A stretch of 64,000 nucleotides of DNA from Selaginella moellendorffii (Eukaryota > Streptophyta > Lycopodiopsida > Selaginellales > Selaginellaceae): positions 117,755 to 181,754 of the forward strand of contig NW_003314382.1 of the NCBI RefSeq assembly GCF_000143415.4. The letters are read 5' to 3'. The notes below the pieces were generated by a model that saw only the letters and a list, made by a program, of their open reading frames with translations, was not told the origin of the DNA and searched no databases. Positions 42,846-54,079 of the stretch are shown piece after piece; within the stretch, counting starts at the first letter, position 1, and each line of letters starts with the position of its first letter. The position numbers and the translations under genes are program-made.

Positions 42846-43631
42846 ATGGCGTCGTGGTTGCAAGCTTTGTTGAACGTGACGGACTTCTTCACAGTGTGTG
42901 AACTCCATGCCAACTGCACATCCGGGAAACGCAAGAAGAGCTTCTTCTGCAAGCAGTGTTTAGTGTCCCTGTGTCAAGAATGCAAAAAGGATCACCGGAC
43001 TTGCGACTCCCGAAACGCTTTGCAGATCGTAATCTCAGGCCGCCTTACTGCACTCAAGGCGTGTGAGGCGGAGCGCCTCATCGATACGTCGGGGCTGGAG
43101 ACGTTTACCATCAACGGAGGCCCAATCTTTTATCTCCACGCCAGGCCCCGAGGAATAGAGGTGCAAAACTCGGTACTATGCCGCCACTGCAAGAGGGTGC
43201 TGCACGGAGCTCTCTACTGCTCGCTCTACTGCAAGCTCCAGTGTCAAGGGTTCGTCGCGCATCAGCAAGCCCAAGTCGATCAGGGTCAGGAAAAGAACAT
43301 TCCGTCACCTTTTGGCGAGGTCGCCCCAGATGGTGATGCGCAACCGAGAAGTGAGCTCAACGATCATCAAGCCCGGGTCGTTAAGGTCAAGCCAATGGAT
43401 CGACCTAGGGCTCCCAAGGCGAAAAAGGCTCCATCCGACAGGAAACGAAAGCAGCCAGAGCAAAGCTCCATTGAGCAAGTTTGTGCGAGGAGGAGAATGG
43501 ACGAGGCAGTACATGTGTTTAGTGCCCCTTGTAATACTGTCGAGCATGACAAGCGTCAAGGAGCTCCTGCTCTTCAAGGATTTAGAAAGCGGGCAAGGAA
43601 AGGTATCCCAATAAGATCACCCATGTTTTGA
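42846..43631 (+). CDS. PLATZ-family zinc-dependent DNA-binding protein
   Basis: I chose ATG at 42846 (MASWLQALLNVTDFF), because PLATZ proteins begin with the WL..LL....FF word; an upstream in-frame ATG at 42756 would add 30 unrelated residues. The two PLATZ zinc-binding regions are visible: C..HANC....FFCKQCLVSLCQECKKDH..C near the start and LCRHCKRVL...LYCSLYCKLQ near residue 125. Between them is the TFTINGGPIFYLHARP word. The C-terminal half is basic and of low complexity (RPRAPKAKKAPSDRKRKQPEQ, a likely nuclear signal). PLATZ factors bind A/T-rich DNA and repress transcription or assist RNA polymerase III (family knowledge). Intronless. Confidence 0.85.
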   Translation: MASWLQALLNVTDFFTVCELHANCTSGKRKKSFFCKQCLVSLCQECKKDHRTCDSRNALQIVISGRLTALKACEAERLIDTSGLETFTINGGPIFYLHARPRGIEVQNSVLCRHCKRVLHGALYCSLYCKLQCQGFVAHQQAQVDQGQEKNIPSPFGEVAPDGDAQPRSELNDHQARVVKVKPMDRPRAPKAKKAPSDRKRKQPEQSSIEQVCARRRMDEAVHVFSAPCNTVEHDKRQGAPALQGFRKRARKGIPIRSPMF

Positions 43632-43832
43632 AATGTTAACTAATTGTATGTGATCTTCATGTCTGCTTTAATTTTTATTTAGATTTGAATCTAATGAAAT
43701 GGAACTAAGAAATTTCAAGATAAACTTTGTCGACTAAAGGTTATTGCACTTAAAAAAGCTGATGCCCGGTCAACTTTTTGATTGAAAGGCCAAAAGAGTT
43801 AGTGAAAACAGGGGAGAGGCAGGCATTTGACC

Positions 43833-45438
43833 TCAACCAGTTGAGTGGAGCGACGTGGTATCGCTAGCACTCGGTGCACTGCTTGCCTTGAGCTGCTTGA
43901 TCTCGGCAGCCGAGAGAGCCCGGTTATAAATCCTCAAGCCCGAGAGAGATCCAGTGAAGAAGTCAACGTTGTCCCGGCAGTCACACCCAAGGTAAACCGG
44001 GAGATTGGACACCAAGTTCTTCGCTTCGCCGCTGGCCGATCCGGAGAGCTCTCCATCCACGTAGAGAAGACCCTGGTTTCCCTGCCTCACCGCCACGACA
44101 TGGTGCCACCGATCGTCATTGACGGACGCCGAGGCCGAGAAACGGAATTGGTCGGCGAAGTCGCCGTACACCCAGAAGCTCGGCTTGCCACCCTCAACGT
44201 AGAGCTGATACTCGCCATTATAGCCATCGGTTGTCACCTTGCCGCTCCAGCTCCCGGGGCCTCGCTGTTGCATGATCACGCCTTTGGATCTGAAAGACGC
44301 GGCGATCTTCACCCATGCAACGAGTGTGAATGGCGTCTTGCCGCACAGCGATGCCCCGCCACCGCAGAAAACTCTCCCCGAGCCCCTGAAAGTGAGGCCG
44401 CTACTCGAGCTCCACGACGCGCCGGAGATGGCTCCCGCGGCGTTGCTGGACGAGGAATCCTTGGCGACGCTGCCGCTTCTCTCGTTCATTTCCCACCAGC
44501 CGACGAGGCCGTCGGGAGAGCCGGTGGTGGAGGGAGCTTTGGTCGGGTAGTAGACGAACGAGTTAATCGCGCATCGCCCATAGGGGAGACCGTGGTTGCC
44601 GCGCTGGATCCTCATGTAGCCATTCTCGCCCCACGAAGTCCCCCAGGAGTTCTTGATGATCCAGTAGTCCTCGCCCTTTTCCGAGCCATAGCCGACGATG
44701 AGGACCGCCAGCCGGGGCTTGTCCTCCGAGCAAGGTCCCTTGAAAATGCCCTGCAAGAACGAAGAACAAGTTCTCGACTCACACTCTTTGGATGAATGGA
44801 AAGTAGGAACTTACACTCTTGTACTTCTTGAAAGCGTCAGCGTCTCCGTCCACTAGAGCTGTCACTGGCTGCTTGGCTACGCGCTCGACCATCTCGGCGT
44901 CGCTGCTGGAACCCCAGACGTTGTCAAAGCTGTCGATAGTGACCACGAGACCATCCTACAAAATAAGATACCATCATCGAGATCATGGATAGCTTTCGAT
45001 CGAGGCTAACCTTCTTCTTGCAAGAGCCAGAGCTTCCAGTGAAAGGATAGTCCGCCTCCTTGTGCAAGCCGGCACCCTCCTCGAGATAGGGGAAGCTGTT
45101 CTGGGGGAAGCCTTTGCTACAACCCGAGTTCCCATAGGCCGTGTCACAGTCGAGGAGCTGCTGGGCCGAGAGGTCCACGAGCTGTCCAGTCGCAATGTAG
45201 TGGACTCCTTCCACGGCAGCAGCAGTTGCAAATGCCCAGCTCCCATCTGGAACTCGATCCATGAATCAAACCCATGAGAAACTCTTGTAAGAAGCTCACC
45301 TGAGCAGTTGTTTCCAAGGGATTTCACTGGCGTCACAGCACCCCTGGCTCGCCAGTCGATGGACGCTGGAGCAGCAGCGAAAGCTTTCGCCGCAGCAGCG
45401 ATGAGTACAAGGAGAAGGACTCCACAGGACGATTCCAT
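43833..45438 (-). CDS. Secreted papain-fold pseudoprotease fused to a LamG/ConA-like domain
   Basis: Four exons: 45438-45300, 45246-45011, 44955-44815 and 44750-43833, giving 477 residues. A signal peptide ([21 protein letters not shown]) is followed directly by the mature C1A peptidase start ([17 protein letters not shown]), with no I29 inhibitor propeptide. The catalytic region reads NNCSDGSWAFA where active papains have CGSCWAF, so the nucleophile is Ser (AGC codon). The catalytic His position (normally NHAV or DHGV) reads RLAV, so it is Leu. The Asn of NSWG is present. After residue ~265 ([11 protein letters not shown]) comes a laminin-G-like/ConA-like domain: [41 protein letters not shown] and [18 protein letters not shown] non-proteolytic, glycan- or ligand-binding apoplastic protein is inferred. 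Confidence 0.82.
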
Positions 45439-45759
45439 GCCTGCAATGGATGATCCAAGATATCCACACTGGATTTATACTAGAGCTTCGTATGCCCACG
45501 CGAGAAATGTGACCTCTGTCTCCCTTACACAAACAGAGGGAAGAAAAACAAAGCTTTATCTTCCCACGAGAGTCACGAGCTCGGACATTCATGCCTTCGA
45601 GAACGATTTGTATCTCCTCACGACTAAAGTTGAAAGTGAAATCTCATTAAAATCCACCTCCCATGATCTTCAGCATGGAAGAGATATGGACGTATAGAAA
45701 ATTACAACCTTTTTATGTCACAACTATCTGTCAAAACTTTGGAGAGTTGGGGACTTGCT

Positions 45760-47451
45760 CTAGCTGAGATTGGTGACGCGAAGAAGTGCCTTGACAGGCC
45801 TGTGATCGGAACTCCGCAAAGAATCGATTGACTGATAGTTGTCAACATCCAGGCTGATAGAGCTTTCATCTCTAATCTTGATAAGAATTCTATCTGTCCA
45901 GGATGGAACCCTTTCCTGATCGTAAACATCACAAGAAATTGTGAGCTGCAAATATCCATAGCAGAAATATTCACAAACCTTGCCACTCGTATCATAGTCG
46001 TCCGTTCCAACATCGTACTTGTAAGTTGGCTTAAACTCGAGAGGTCCTTCCACGAATCCATTAAAGACCTCGCCTTTGTCCACTGCGTTGAAGAGCTGAT
46101 CGCGTTTCCATAGCAGCTGTGATCCACAGGGAAGAAACCATGAAAACCAGAGAGGAAAGATTCTGTATCGTACCTTCTCAAGGTTTTGTTTCACGAACGA
46201 TTTGACGAGACCTCTGCTGCCTTCGATTCTATAGTTTAGATCTCCGAGCCAGACCACAACGTCGGACTCGTCCATGAAGTTGCTGCCGGGCTGTTCTTGT
46301 GAGGTGCTCGGCGGCGAAAAGATCTTCTGCCGGGTTCGCGAGTACTGAACGTGCCTCTCGTTCACCTTCTTCTCGTGAGCTGTGTTTTCGTGTTTAGAAA
46401 CAGTTTTTGGAAGCAAATTCTTCTTTCTTACCGGCAAAGTGGGACGCAATGAAGAGGAAGGATGAATTGCCGATACAAAAGGACGCGGCTACAGCGCCTT
46501 TCTGCCTTCCTACAACTCCACCAAAGCCCTTGAATCGAACTTTATCAACTTTCTTGGCTGTTTGGCCGTGGGAAGCAAGAAAAACAAACAAACTCTCCAG
46601 TGAGTTCAGGAAAAAAGAATGAAAAAAAATATTCATTAGCGGAAAAAGTCAGCCAAGCTTACCGGATATGTGATGTTGCAGCCAACATTTCCCGAACACG
46701 TAGAGCTGCAGCGAGCCCATCACTGACTTTGCCACAAAGCTGTGCGGAAAAGAGCCACCAAGTCAAAATCCCATCTCTCGAGAAATCAGTTGACATTTGT
46801 GTCACTGGAGGAACACACAAATCTAAAGAACCGAAAACATTGCTACGCTATGGCTAGAAATGGGAAAGATCACACTCCCTACGAAAGAAAGAAGCATACC
46901 TGTACTGTTTGCCGAGAATGGGATGGAGAACACGCCTCAGCGAAGAAACTGGCGATTCTTGGATCCCAATCACGTATAAGTCGTAGTCACCTCTCCCGTT
47001 TTCTAGAAGCTTGGGAAGAGAGTCGTGTGGGATCTGGGAGTCACAGTGTAAGAACAAAAAGGAACATTGAGAGATTCGATGTTCATACCTTGCCATTCAT
47101 GTTCCAAGTCACGGCATAGATCCGGAGATTGAAGGATGCTGTTGAATCTTCTACTGCCGCGACTGCCGCTGGATGATCATGAATCGGGAGGTGATCGCTC
47201 GAGGAGATGGAAGTCTTGCACGAGTGGAAACTATCCAAGGAATTGTCCTCCAGAGGTTGACCCGATACCGCGTCGTTCTCCTCCATGTCTCCAAGCTCCT
47301 GGGATTGGACGAGGATCATCCTCGCGTTGTTCCTCGTTGAGGACGAGGCCAGCCTGAGAAGACCACTGTCCCTGAACGAGCCAACGATGTGGTCCTTTCT
47401 CGACGATCTCAAGAGCAGTCTCTTGACCAGCCCCTTGAAACGCCTGCGCAT
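45760..47451 (-). CDS. Inositol polyphosphate 5-phosphatase
   Basis: A multi-exon gene. After a basic N-terminus (MRRRFKGLVKRLLLRSSRK, in-frame ATG at 47451) and an acidic stretch, the catalytic 5-phosphatase domain begins with IYAVTWNMNGK. It continues with YDLYVIGIQES, GGVVGRQKGAVAASF (normally GxxGNKGAV), FIASHFAAHEKKVNERH and the two signature motifs WLGDLNYRI and PSWTDRIL, then SSDHRPVKAL near the end. These enzymes remove the 5-phosphate from inositol phosphates and phosphoinositides at membranes. All signature residues I can check are present. The frame is open upstream of 47451 to 47553 and beyond without an ATG, so an upstream first exon is possible. Confidence 0.85.
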
Positions 47452-47589
47452 GACCAGGCTGGATCGGCGGATCGCGGAACTGGGCTGCTGGGAAACGATG
47501 ATGGGCTCCCGAATTCCTCCAAAGGGTCGCTGGATCGGCCTCCAAGATCGCAAGAGGAAAGGGATCTCCCTTTGCGAGGTGTCGAGAAG

Positions 47590-48380
47590 GGAAGATGTGA
47601 AGTGATCTCGAAGAACTTTTATCTGCTTGTGTTGTGTGTCACCAGGACAAAGGAAAGATCGATCGCAACGAAAAAGAATAGAAAACGAGCAAGCGCTACG
47701 AAACGAGAAACAAGCTTGTGACCAGCTATGGTGTGCGGCCGCAGGAGTTTACAGTGTTTGTGTGGTTCACAAAAAGAAGAAAAACGCGTCGTACATATGG
47801 CGCCGTACCGAAAAATTGTCTTTTTTCTTGTTCTGCGAGGCGACTGGATATCCTACTCGGTTGTTTCGTCAGCCCGCGCATCACCAGTTTTGCGTCGTTT
47901 CAAAGTTTGGAATGGTCGTGCCTCCTGACTGGACGAGTGTCTTAAAAGAATCAAGCGAATCTTTGGTTTCCTCTACTCTATTCTTACCCGTAAAGTTTCC
48001 CGAAAGAGATTGCCTGCTGCTCTGGTTGTCTGTGGGATGGATTGCGTCCATCTTCTTCTTGCATCACTAGGACCCTACAAAGATCTGGAAAGAAAAGGTC
48101 AGTCCTCGTGTGCTCTTTGGTGTTCTTCTCGAAAGTCATGAGTCACTTTGGACATCGGCCGACCCTGTGCAGCTGTGATAAAAGTACCCAGACGTCGATG
48201 AAGTGGTCATCACCATCAAAACGTCCCAATCGTTGCCTTTGTCGTCCAAATCTGCGAGAGCACTGATCATTTCGACACCCAAATGGAAAAGAAAGGAAGT
48301 GAAAACACTCACCTCTTCAAAACTGGCGGCCTGAAGTCGGCGGCCTCACGCGCATCCAAGAAGGAAGAAGGAACCGCGCC
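47590..48380. other. Intergenic, nothing recognised
   Basis: About 790 bp upstream of the 5-phosphatase and downstream of the minus-strand PPR gene. Short frames on the plus strand (for example 47627-48070) show no domain. It probably contains the 5-phosphatase promoter/5' leader and the PPR 3' region. Confidence 0.4.
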
Positions 48381-50096
48381 TTAACTGGAAGAAAACTTGA
48401 GAACGTTTGCGAGAAGCGAGTATCCAGACGAGCAGCCGGGACTGGACTGGATCACACGCAGCGCAGCTCTAGCTCCACGCCTGGCATCGGCTTGGATCTT
48501 ACAAGAGCTCAGCAAGCTCTGCCATCCCGCTAGGTGTGGAGCCAGGGAAGGCAAGCTGTTTAGCACCTCCTCAGCCTCCTCCAGCCTTCCTGCTCGTCCC
48601 AAGATATCCACAATGCAGTTGTAGTGCTCCTGTTCCACTGCCACTCCACGCTCCACCATGACACTAAAGAAGTAGAGTGCCTCGTCCACGAGCCCCGTGT
48701 GGGAGCAAGCGTGGAGGATCCGGCAGAACATCACGCTGTCAAGCTTGATCCCTTCCAGATCGACCCTGTAAAACTCCTCGAGAGCCTCCCTTCCAGCTCC
48801 GATGAACGAGTAAGCCACCACCACGAAGCTCCAGGAGAGGCTCTCCTGCCGAGGAACCGTCTGGAACAATCTCCTCGCCTCGGATATGTGTCCCTTCTCG
48901 GCGTAGGCCACCACCATGATCATCCACGAAACCATGTTTTGGAGCGGCATTGCCTCGAAAGCTTGCATCGCCCTCTTGATATGCCCGAGCTGCGCATAGG
49001 CCATGATCGCGCCAACCCACGAAAGAGCGTTGCGTTGCGGCATGGTCTCGAAAACTTCCATGGCCTCGTCGAGTTTTCCAGCCGAGGAGAATCCTTGCAG
49101 AAAAACGTTCCAGGAAACGATGCTCCAAGCTGGGATTTTCTCAAACACCACCTTTGCCAGATCCATATACCCGAACTGGGCATACGCTCCAGAGACGGTG
49201 TTCCAGGACACCACATTCCTCTGCGTCATTCCATCGAAGAAGATCTTCGCTTCCTCCAGGTTCCCACTCTGGGCATAGACGTCCAGCATCGCGCTCTCGA
49301 TCACCACGCTCTTCGCAGGAATGCGATCAAAGAGGCCTCGCGCCTCCTCGATTCGTTTCGTCTGCGCGAAGGCCCCGATCAATAGCGAGCACGAAAACTC
49401 GCAGTGCTGTGGCATGCGATCGAAAGTCGCGAGCACCGCCCTCCAGTATCGATCGTAAGCATACGCCGAGAGGAGCGTGTCCCAGGAGATAGCGTCCTTC
49501 TCAGGCATAGCTATAAAGAAGCTCCTCGCTTCTCTGGAATGCCCAGTCTGGGCATATGCTGCAAGCATCGCATTCGTGGATGATCTCGTCCACTCCGGCA
49601 TCCTCTCGAAGATCTCTTCGGATTTACTAGCGTCACGCAGCTCCGAGTATGCCGCAAGCATGATCGTCCAGGACACGGCATCCCTCCTCTCCATCAGATC
49701 AAACAGCCGCCGCGCATCGCCCAGATTCCCGTCAAGAACATGCGCCTGGACGATCGCGTTCCACGCCACCACATCCCTCTGCGGCATCTCCCGGAAAATC
49801 TCTCGCGCTGCCTCCACGAATCCGTTCTGGGCGTAGGCATTCAAGATGATCGTCCAGGAGAAGAGATTCGGCTGCACGATTGCGTCGAAGACGCCGCGCG
49901 CTTCTTCCACCATGCCAAGTTTGCCATACATCTCCACCACCAGATTCGCGAGATACCTGTTCTTGATCTGGCCGCTCTGGAGAATCCGACGATGCAGCCA
50001 TTGCGCCTGGAGGAAATCCCTAACATCGCCACACAGCCGCACCGCCCTCGCGAAGAAATCCACATTCTCAAGAACCCTAAAACATGGGCGCCACAT
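48381..50096 (-). CDS. Pentatricopeptide repeat protein (intronless)
   Basis: 571 residues from ATG at 50096. The N-terminus is followed by about fifteen PPR units with LANLVVEMYGKLGMVEEARGVFDAI, SWTIILNAYAQNG and similar repeats. The ending is E1-type: YNCIVDILGRAGRLEEAEEVLNSLP, WQSLLSSCKIQADARRGARAALRVIQSSPGCSSGYSLLANVL (given in pieces). There is no DYW domain. It probably acts on organelle RNA. It is divergent from the next PPR gene across 127 bp, and CAAGAACCCTAAAACATGG near 50070 holds a telo-box-like word just inside the coding start. Confidence 0.88.
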   Translation of the reverse strand: MWRPCFRVLENVDFFARAVRLCGDVRDFLQAQWLHRRILQSGQIKNRYLANLVVEMYGKLGMVEEARGVFDAIVQPNLFSWTIILNAYAQNGFVEAAREIFREMPQRDVVAWNAIVQAHVLDGNLGDARRLFDLMERRDAVSWTIMLAAYSELRDASKSEEIFERMPEWTRSSTNAMLAAYAQTGHSREARSFFIAMPEKDAISWDTLLSAYAYDRYWRAVLATFDRMPQHCEFSCSLLIGAFAQTKRIEEARGLFDRIPAKSVVIESAMLDVYAQSGNLEEAKIFFDGMTQRNVVSWNTVSGAYAQFGYMDLAKVVFEKIPAWSIVSWNVFLQGFSSAGKLDEAMEVFETMPQRNALSWVGAIMAYAQLGHIKRAMQAFEAMPLQNMVSWMIMVVAYAEKGHISEARRLFQTVPRQESLSWSFVVVAYSFIGAGREALEEFYRVDLEGIKLDSVMFCRILHACSHTGLVDEALYFFSVMVERGVAVEQEHYNCIVDILGRAGRLEEAEEVLNSLPSLAPHLAGWQSLLSSCKIQADARRGARAALRVIQSSPGCSSGYSLLANVLKFSSS

Positions 50097-50223
50097 TGGC
50101 GCCCAATTAGCATTCCATGTGGCAAACTTCCTTGATCCACGTCACTAAACTGGAATTCCACGTCAACTCAGTTTTACAAGTACGCGCCACATCAGACAAC
50201 ACTTTGCCCTAAACCATGCTCCA

Positions 50224-51804
50224 ATGGCGGTGGGCGTGCGAATGCCTCCCGGGAACTACAACCTCGAGTTCACGGGCGTCACAGACCCCTTGGATCTCAC
50301 AGATCTCGCGCTCTACGCTCGGATCATCCGATCGTGTGGGGCTTCCAGGGATTTGGCAGCGGCCCGGCGAGCCCACGACAAGATCCTCGCGACCAAGCAC
50401 AAGAGCAGCCTCTACCTCAACAATCTCCTCATCGAGATGTATGGCAAGTGTGGCAGCATCGAATCCGCGCGCCGCGTCTTCGACGCCATCGAATCCCCGA
50501 ACGAGTTCTCCTGGGGGATCATCCTCAACGCGAGCGTCCAAAACGGGCATTTGCAAGCGGCCAAGGCCCTGTTCGCTCGGATGCCCGAGCACTCGGTTGT
50601 GACTTGCAACACCGTGATCACGGCTCTCGCGGAGAATGGATACCTGGAAAACGCGAGAGATCTCTTCGAGACAATGCCCGACCGAGACATTGTCACCTGG
50701 AACTCGATGATCCAGGCGTTTGCTCTTGGTGGGCGATTGGCCGATGCGAAGGAGGTGTTCGATCGGATGCCCCAGCGCGATCTAATCTCGTGGGCGACGA
50801 TGATCACCGCTTATGCCAACCTTGGGGAGCTCCATGATGCCGTGACGATGTTTGAGAAGGCGCCAGAGGCGAGCGTTATAACCTCAACCTCCATTGTCCA
50901 AGCATATGCCCAAGCCGGGCATCTCTCACGGGCTAGAGATGCTTTCGACGCGATGCCGTTCAAAAACATCGTGACGTGGACGACTATGATCGTGTCGTAC
51001 GCAGAGTACGGGCAGCTAGAGGAATGTAAACGCCTGTTTGAGAAGATGCCAGAGAGAGACATAGTGGCATGGACGGCACTAATGTCATCTTATGCCCAGA
51101 ATGGGCATATTGAAGAAGCGAAGAAGTTCTTCAATGGAATGCCAGAGAAGAGTCTGGTGGCGTTTAACACAATGATCACTGGATTTGTGTTCTGTGGCGA
51201 GCTTGATCAGGCGAGAGAAGTCTTTGACGCAATGCCTGATCGAAACATCGTTTCCTGGACAGCGGTTGTTGCAGCATATGCTCAGACTGGTCATTTGTGG
51301 ATTGGGCAGAGGCTCTTCGATGAAATGCCAGAACGCAATATCGTGACTTGGAACACCATGATCTACGCCTACGCCGAGAATCGAAAGTCAAGAATCTCGC
51401 TGGAGCTCTTCCGAAAGATTGACCAAGAGGGACTAGAGCCCAATCCCACGACAATGCTTGGCGTACTCACGGCGTGCTGCCATATGGGGCTGCTGGACGA
51501 GAGCCAAAGCCAGTTTCTATCGATGAAGCCGGACAGATCGATCGAGCCGGGGTCCGAGCACTATTGCTGCATGATCACGCTGCTAGGGACGTCGGGCAAA
51601 ATCCGGGATGCTGAGGAGCTCGTGGATACAATGCCATTCCAGCCGGATGTGACAATGTGGACGTCGCTGCTTGGCTGCTCCAAGATCCACGGCGATGCGA
51701 CGCCTGGGGAGAGAGCTGCGAGACAAGCGTCTGGGTTGATCCCAAGAAACTCTTCTCCGTACTTGCTGTTGTCTAGCATGATACAAACCAAGACAGGGTC
51801 TTGA
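50224..51804 (+). CDS. Pentatricopeptide repeat protein (intronless), intact member of a duplicated pair
   Basis: 526 residues. After MAVGVRMPPGNYNLEFTGV come about thirteen PPR units (NNLLIEMYGKCGSIESARRVF, SWGIILNASVQNG, AWTALMSSYAQNG and so on). The E1-like end is HYCCMITLLGTSGKIRDAEELVDTMP, WTSLLGCSKIHGDATPGERAARQAS and SPYLLLSSM. The 3' part recurs, broken, at 54080-54560, and the minus-strand CRINKLY4-like sequence beyond each copy matches too, so the two-gene unit was duplicated in tandem. This is the copy that kept its PPR gene. Confidence 0.9.
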   Translation: MAVGVRMPPGNYNLEFTGVTDPLDLTDLALYARIIRSCGASRDLAAARRAHDKILATKHKSSLYLNNLLIEMYGKCGSIESARRVFDAIESPNEFSWGIILNASVQNGHLQAAKALFARMPEHSVVTCNTVITALAENGYLENARDLFETMPDRDIVTWNSMIQAFALGGRLADAKEVFDRMPQRDLISWATMITAYANLGELHDAVTMFEKAPEASVITSTSIVQAYAQAGHLSRARDAFDAMPFKNIVTWTTMIVSYAEYGQLEECKRLFEKMPERDIVAWTALMSSYAQNGHIEEAKKFFNGMPEKSLVAFNTMITGFVFCGELDQAREVFDAMPDRNIVSWTAVVAAYAQTGHLWIGQRLFDEMPERNIVTWNTMIYAYAENRKSRISLELFRKIDQEGLEPNPTTMLGVLTACCHMGLLDESQSQFLSMKPDRSIEPGSEHYCCMITLLGTSGKIRDAEELVDTMPFQPDVTMWTSLLGCSKIHGDATPGERAARQASGLIPRNSSPYLLLSSMIQTKTGS

Positions 51805-51844
51805 CTGACGTTGACCAGTCGTGAGTTGACCAGACTTTGCTAAC

Positions 51845-53845
51845 AATCCAATCTCCAAAAACTCCCTACTTGCACAAGGGACACCATTGTAGTTGCAGTG
51901 GAACTCAAGGAAGGAGTGACCAGCATCACTTCCAATATCTCTTCTAGCCTCTTAGCAACGTCGCTCATAGTTGGCCTAGGTACACTCCAAACTAAGTTTC
52001 ACTGCATCGTATAAAGGCTCCAGCTGTGAGGCACTGTCATATCTCTCGAAGAATCGGCTTCTTGCGGGAGAGTAACTCTAGAAGAACCACTCCAAAGCTG
52101 TAAACATCGCTCTTGGCTGTGAGGCGGAGAGAGGAACCATACTCGGGATCCAAGTAACCGGGTGTGCCAGCGATTGTGCTGGTTGTTCCACTGGCTTCAG
52201 TTTCTTCGAGTGAGCGAAGGCCAAAGTTCGAGTCATGTCGAGAAGGATGTTTGATGATTTCACGTCCCTGTGAATGATGCTTGGTGATGCATACCTGTGA
52301 AGATCGAGCTGCCTGTTCAGCGGTTCTTATCAGTCCAATGGTGGCGTTTTGGTTTATATATTTTGAGAAAGAGTTTCTTTGGGCATGAACTCAAAGCTGT
52401 CCACCTCACAGTATCCAATCCAGTTCACCAGGCATGAGTGGTGAGCTCTCGCGAGGATCTGCAGTTCATTCTTAAACATTTTCTCTGACCTGATAAATTG
52501 GTTTCATCAGGGAGAGATCAACATTGAGTTTAATCAAGTACCTGTTAGACAGCTTCGCTTGCTTGATAGCAACCTCCTGACCATTCTGGAGCATTCCAGC
52601 ACCCTTGCTTAAAAGCATTTCATCGCTGTAGTTGTTAGTTGCTAGTTGCCTCTCTCAGCTCTGCTGAGGAGATATACAGTATGTCGTTCCTACGTTCTCA
52701 ATGTTAGCAAGCATTTCTAGCTTCCTCTTTTTCATGTATGTAAAACAAAAAGTAGCCATGACCATGAGCCCAAACGCAACATTATTAACGTGATGATCAC
52801 ACACAATAGCATAAGGGATAGTTTTCTCTGGTTCTTAACCTTGATGAGAAGCCAAAGATGGCTTCCCACACCCACGATCAGTTTCGATCCCACACGGAAC
52901 AAGCTCAATATCATCACCAGTACACACTGAACACTCCAAGCACACCCCATCTGTTAGCGATGGACACCCATACTTAGAAGTCTGGTATTGATCCTTGCGA
53001 CACCGACTTAACTTCCCAATACTTGCTTGTATCCTCCCAAGAACTCCTAAACGCCCATCCCGCGTCAACCACAGGTATAATAGTCGCCCAGCTGAAATGG
53101 CTGCAAAGGAGACATTTTTTGGAGCTTTGAGCTGATAAACATTGTTTTGTCCACTCCACCTGGTGACTATCCGCTCGTATGCCACACATATGGTAGCATC
53201 CTCCAGATACGCTCGAGAATCTAAGAACAGATGGAGCGTAAGTGTACGAAGCATCTATTCCCCAGCAAAGTATATATCTTGTGGAACTTGTTATCCCACA
53301 TATGGAGTAGCCTCCCGCGAACAGAGATACGAAGGCTCCATTGTCACGATCTGGTTGTGGTATAGGAGACAGATGGCCTCAACAAGTTATCTTCCCATCT
53401 TGGGTCAGGCCACAGGAACAATCTATTCCCGATGAGACTGACTCGAATGGCTGGTCACTCATAGGTCAACAGCCCCCAGCAGTTGATTTACTGTCGTCGC
53501 TCGGGGTCTCACAACAGTGGCTCTTGCAACAATTCAAGCTTGTAGAGCTCCCGTTTTCTAGAGTAGGTGGTTATTCCGTTTTATTGGAATCTATAAACCA
53601 CAGAGCAGCCCACATATAAATCCAGATCTTCCGGAGGTAACCAAGAGCTTCTTGTCCGGAGGTATTGCCATTAGTGGTATATATTTTCCTAAGCAGATTG
53701 GCTGTAAGGACTTGGCTTGTGAAACACATATGAAACTGATTGTGGCCATAGATCCAAAACCTATCACAGGAGAAAAATGGAGCAAAGTTACTAATGAAAC
53801 AAATGAAATCTTAGTTAGAGACGCATACACCAAATGGCAGTTCTT
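51845..53845 (-). pseudogene. CRINKLY4-like receptor kinase, decayed copy
   Basis: On the minus strand, from 53840 down to 51870, the order of segments is that of the intact gene at 54661-56860. They are signal peptide/first repeats (FSPVIGFGSMATIS, LVTSGRSGFICGLL), crinkly repeats (YHMCGIRAD-like and PKNVSF-like words), the TNFR-like Cys region (CRKDQYQTSKYGCPSLTDGVCLE), the membrane segment and kinase fragments ([17 protein letters not shown]). Several frameshifts, short deletions and the loss of a ~90-bp kinase segment near 52030 break it. The DFG position reads NFG here as well. No functional protein can be made from a single frame. Confidence 0.85.
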
Positions 53846-54079
53846 GTGAAATTGGCTGAAAAACCTTTAACAGACCCAATACTTTTATTCTAATAAATAT
53901 GTGAAGAAAACGTTAAAAAGGTTAAAAATTACCGCCATGCCGCCAGCGCTTCCTCTGGCCGGGGTGACGTTTTTTCTGGGCCATTCCTCTAGGAGCGCTC
54001 TGGCCAGCGGCTGCCAGCTATGGTTGAGATCGCCGCATCAACGGATAAATCAATGCTAGATCACGCTTCTCGCGCACTA

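Noticed and set aside
43845-44795. 316-codon plus-strand frame
   Set aside because: Antisense shadow of the papain-LamG gene; the minus strand has signal peptide, domain motifs and spliced exons.
47627-48070. 147-codon plus-strand frame
   Set aside because: No domain, no promoter or splice signals, and it lies in the upstream region of the 5-phosphatase.
48624-49385. 253-codon plus-strand frame (also 49740-50135, and 59725-60390 on the minus strand)
   Set aside because: Antisense of PPR genes, made open by the PPR codon pattern.
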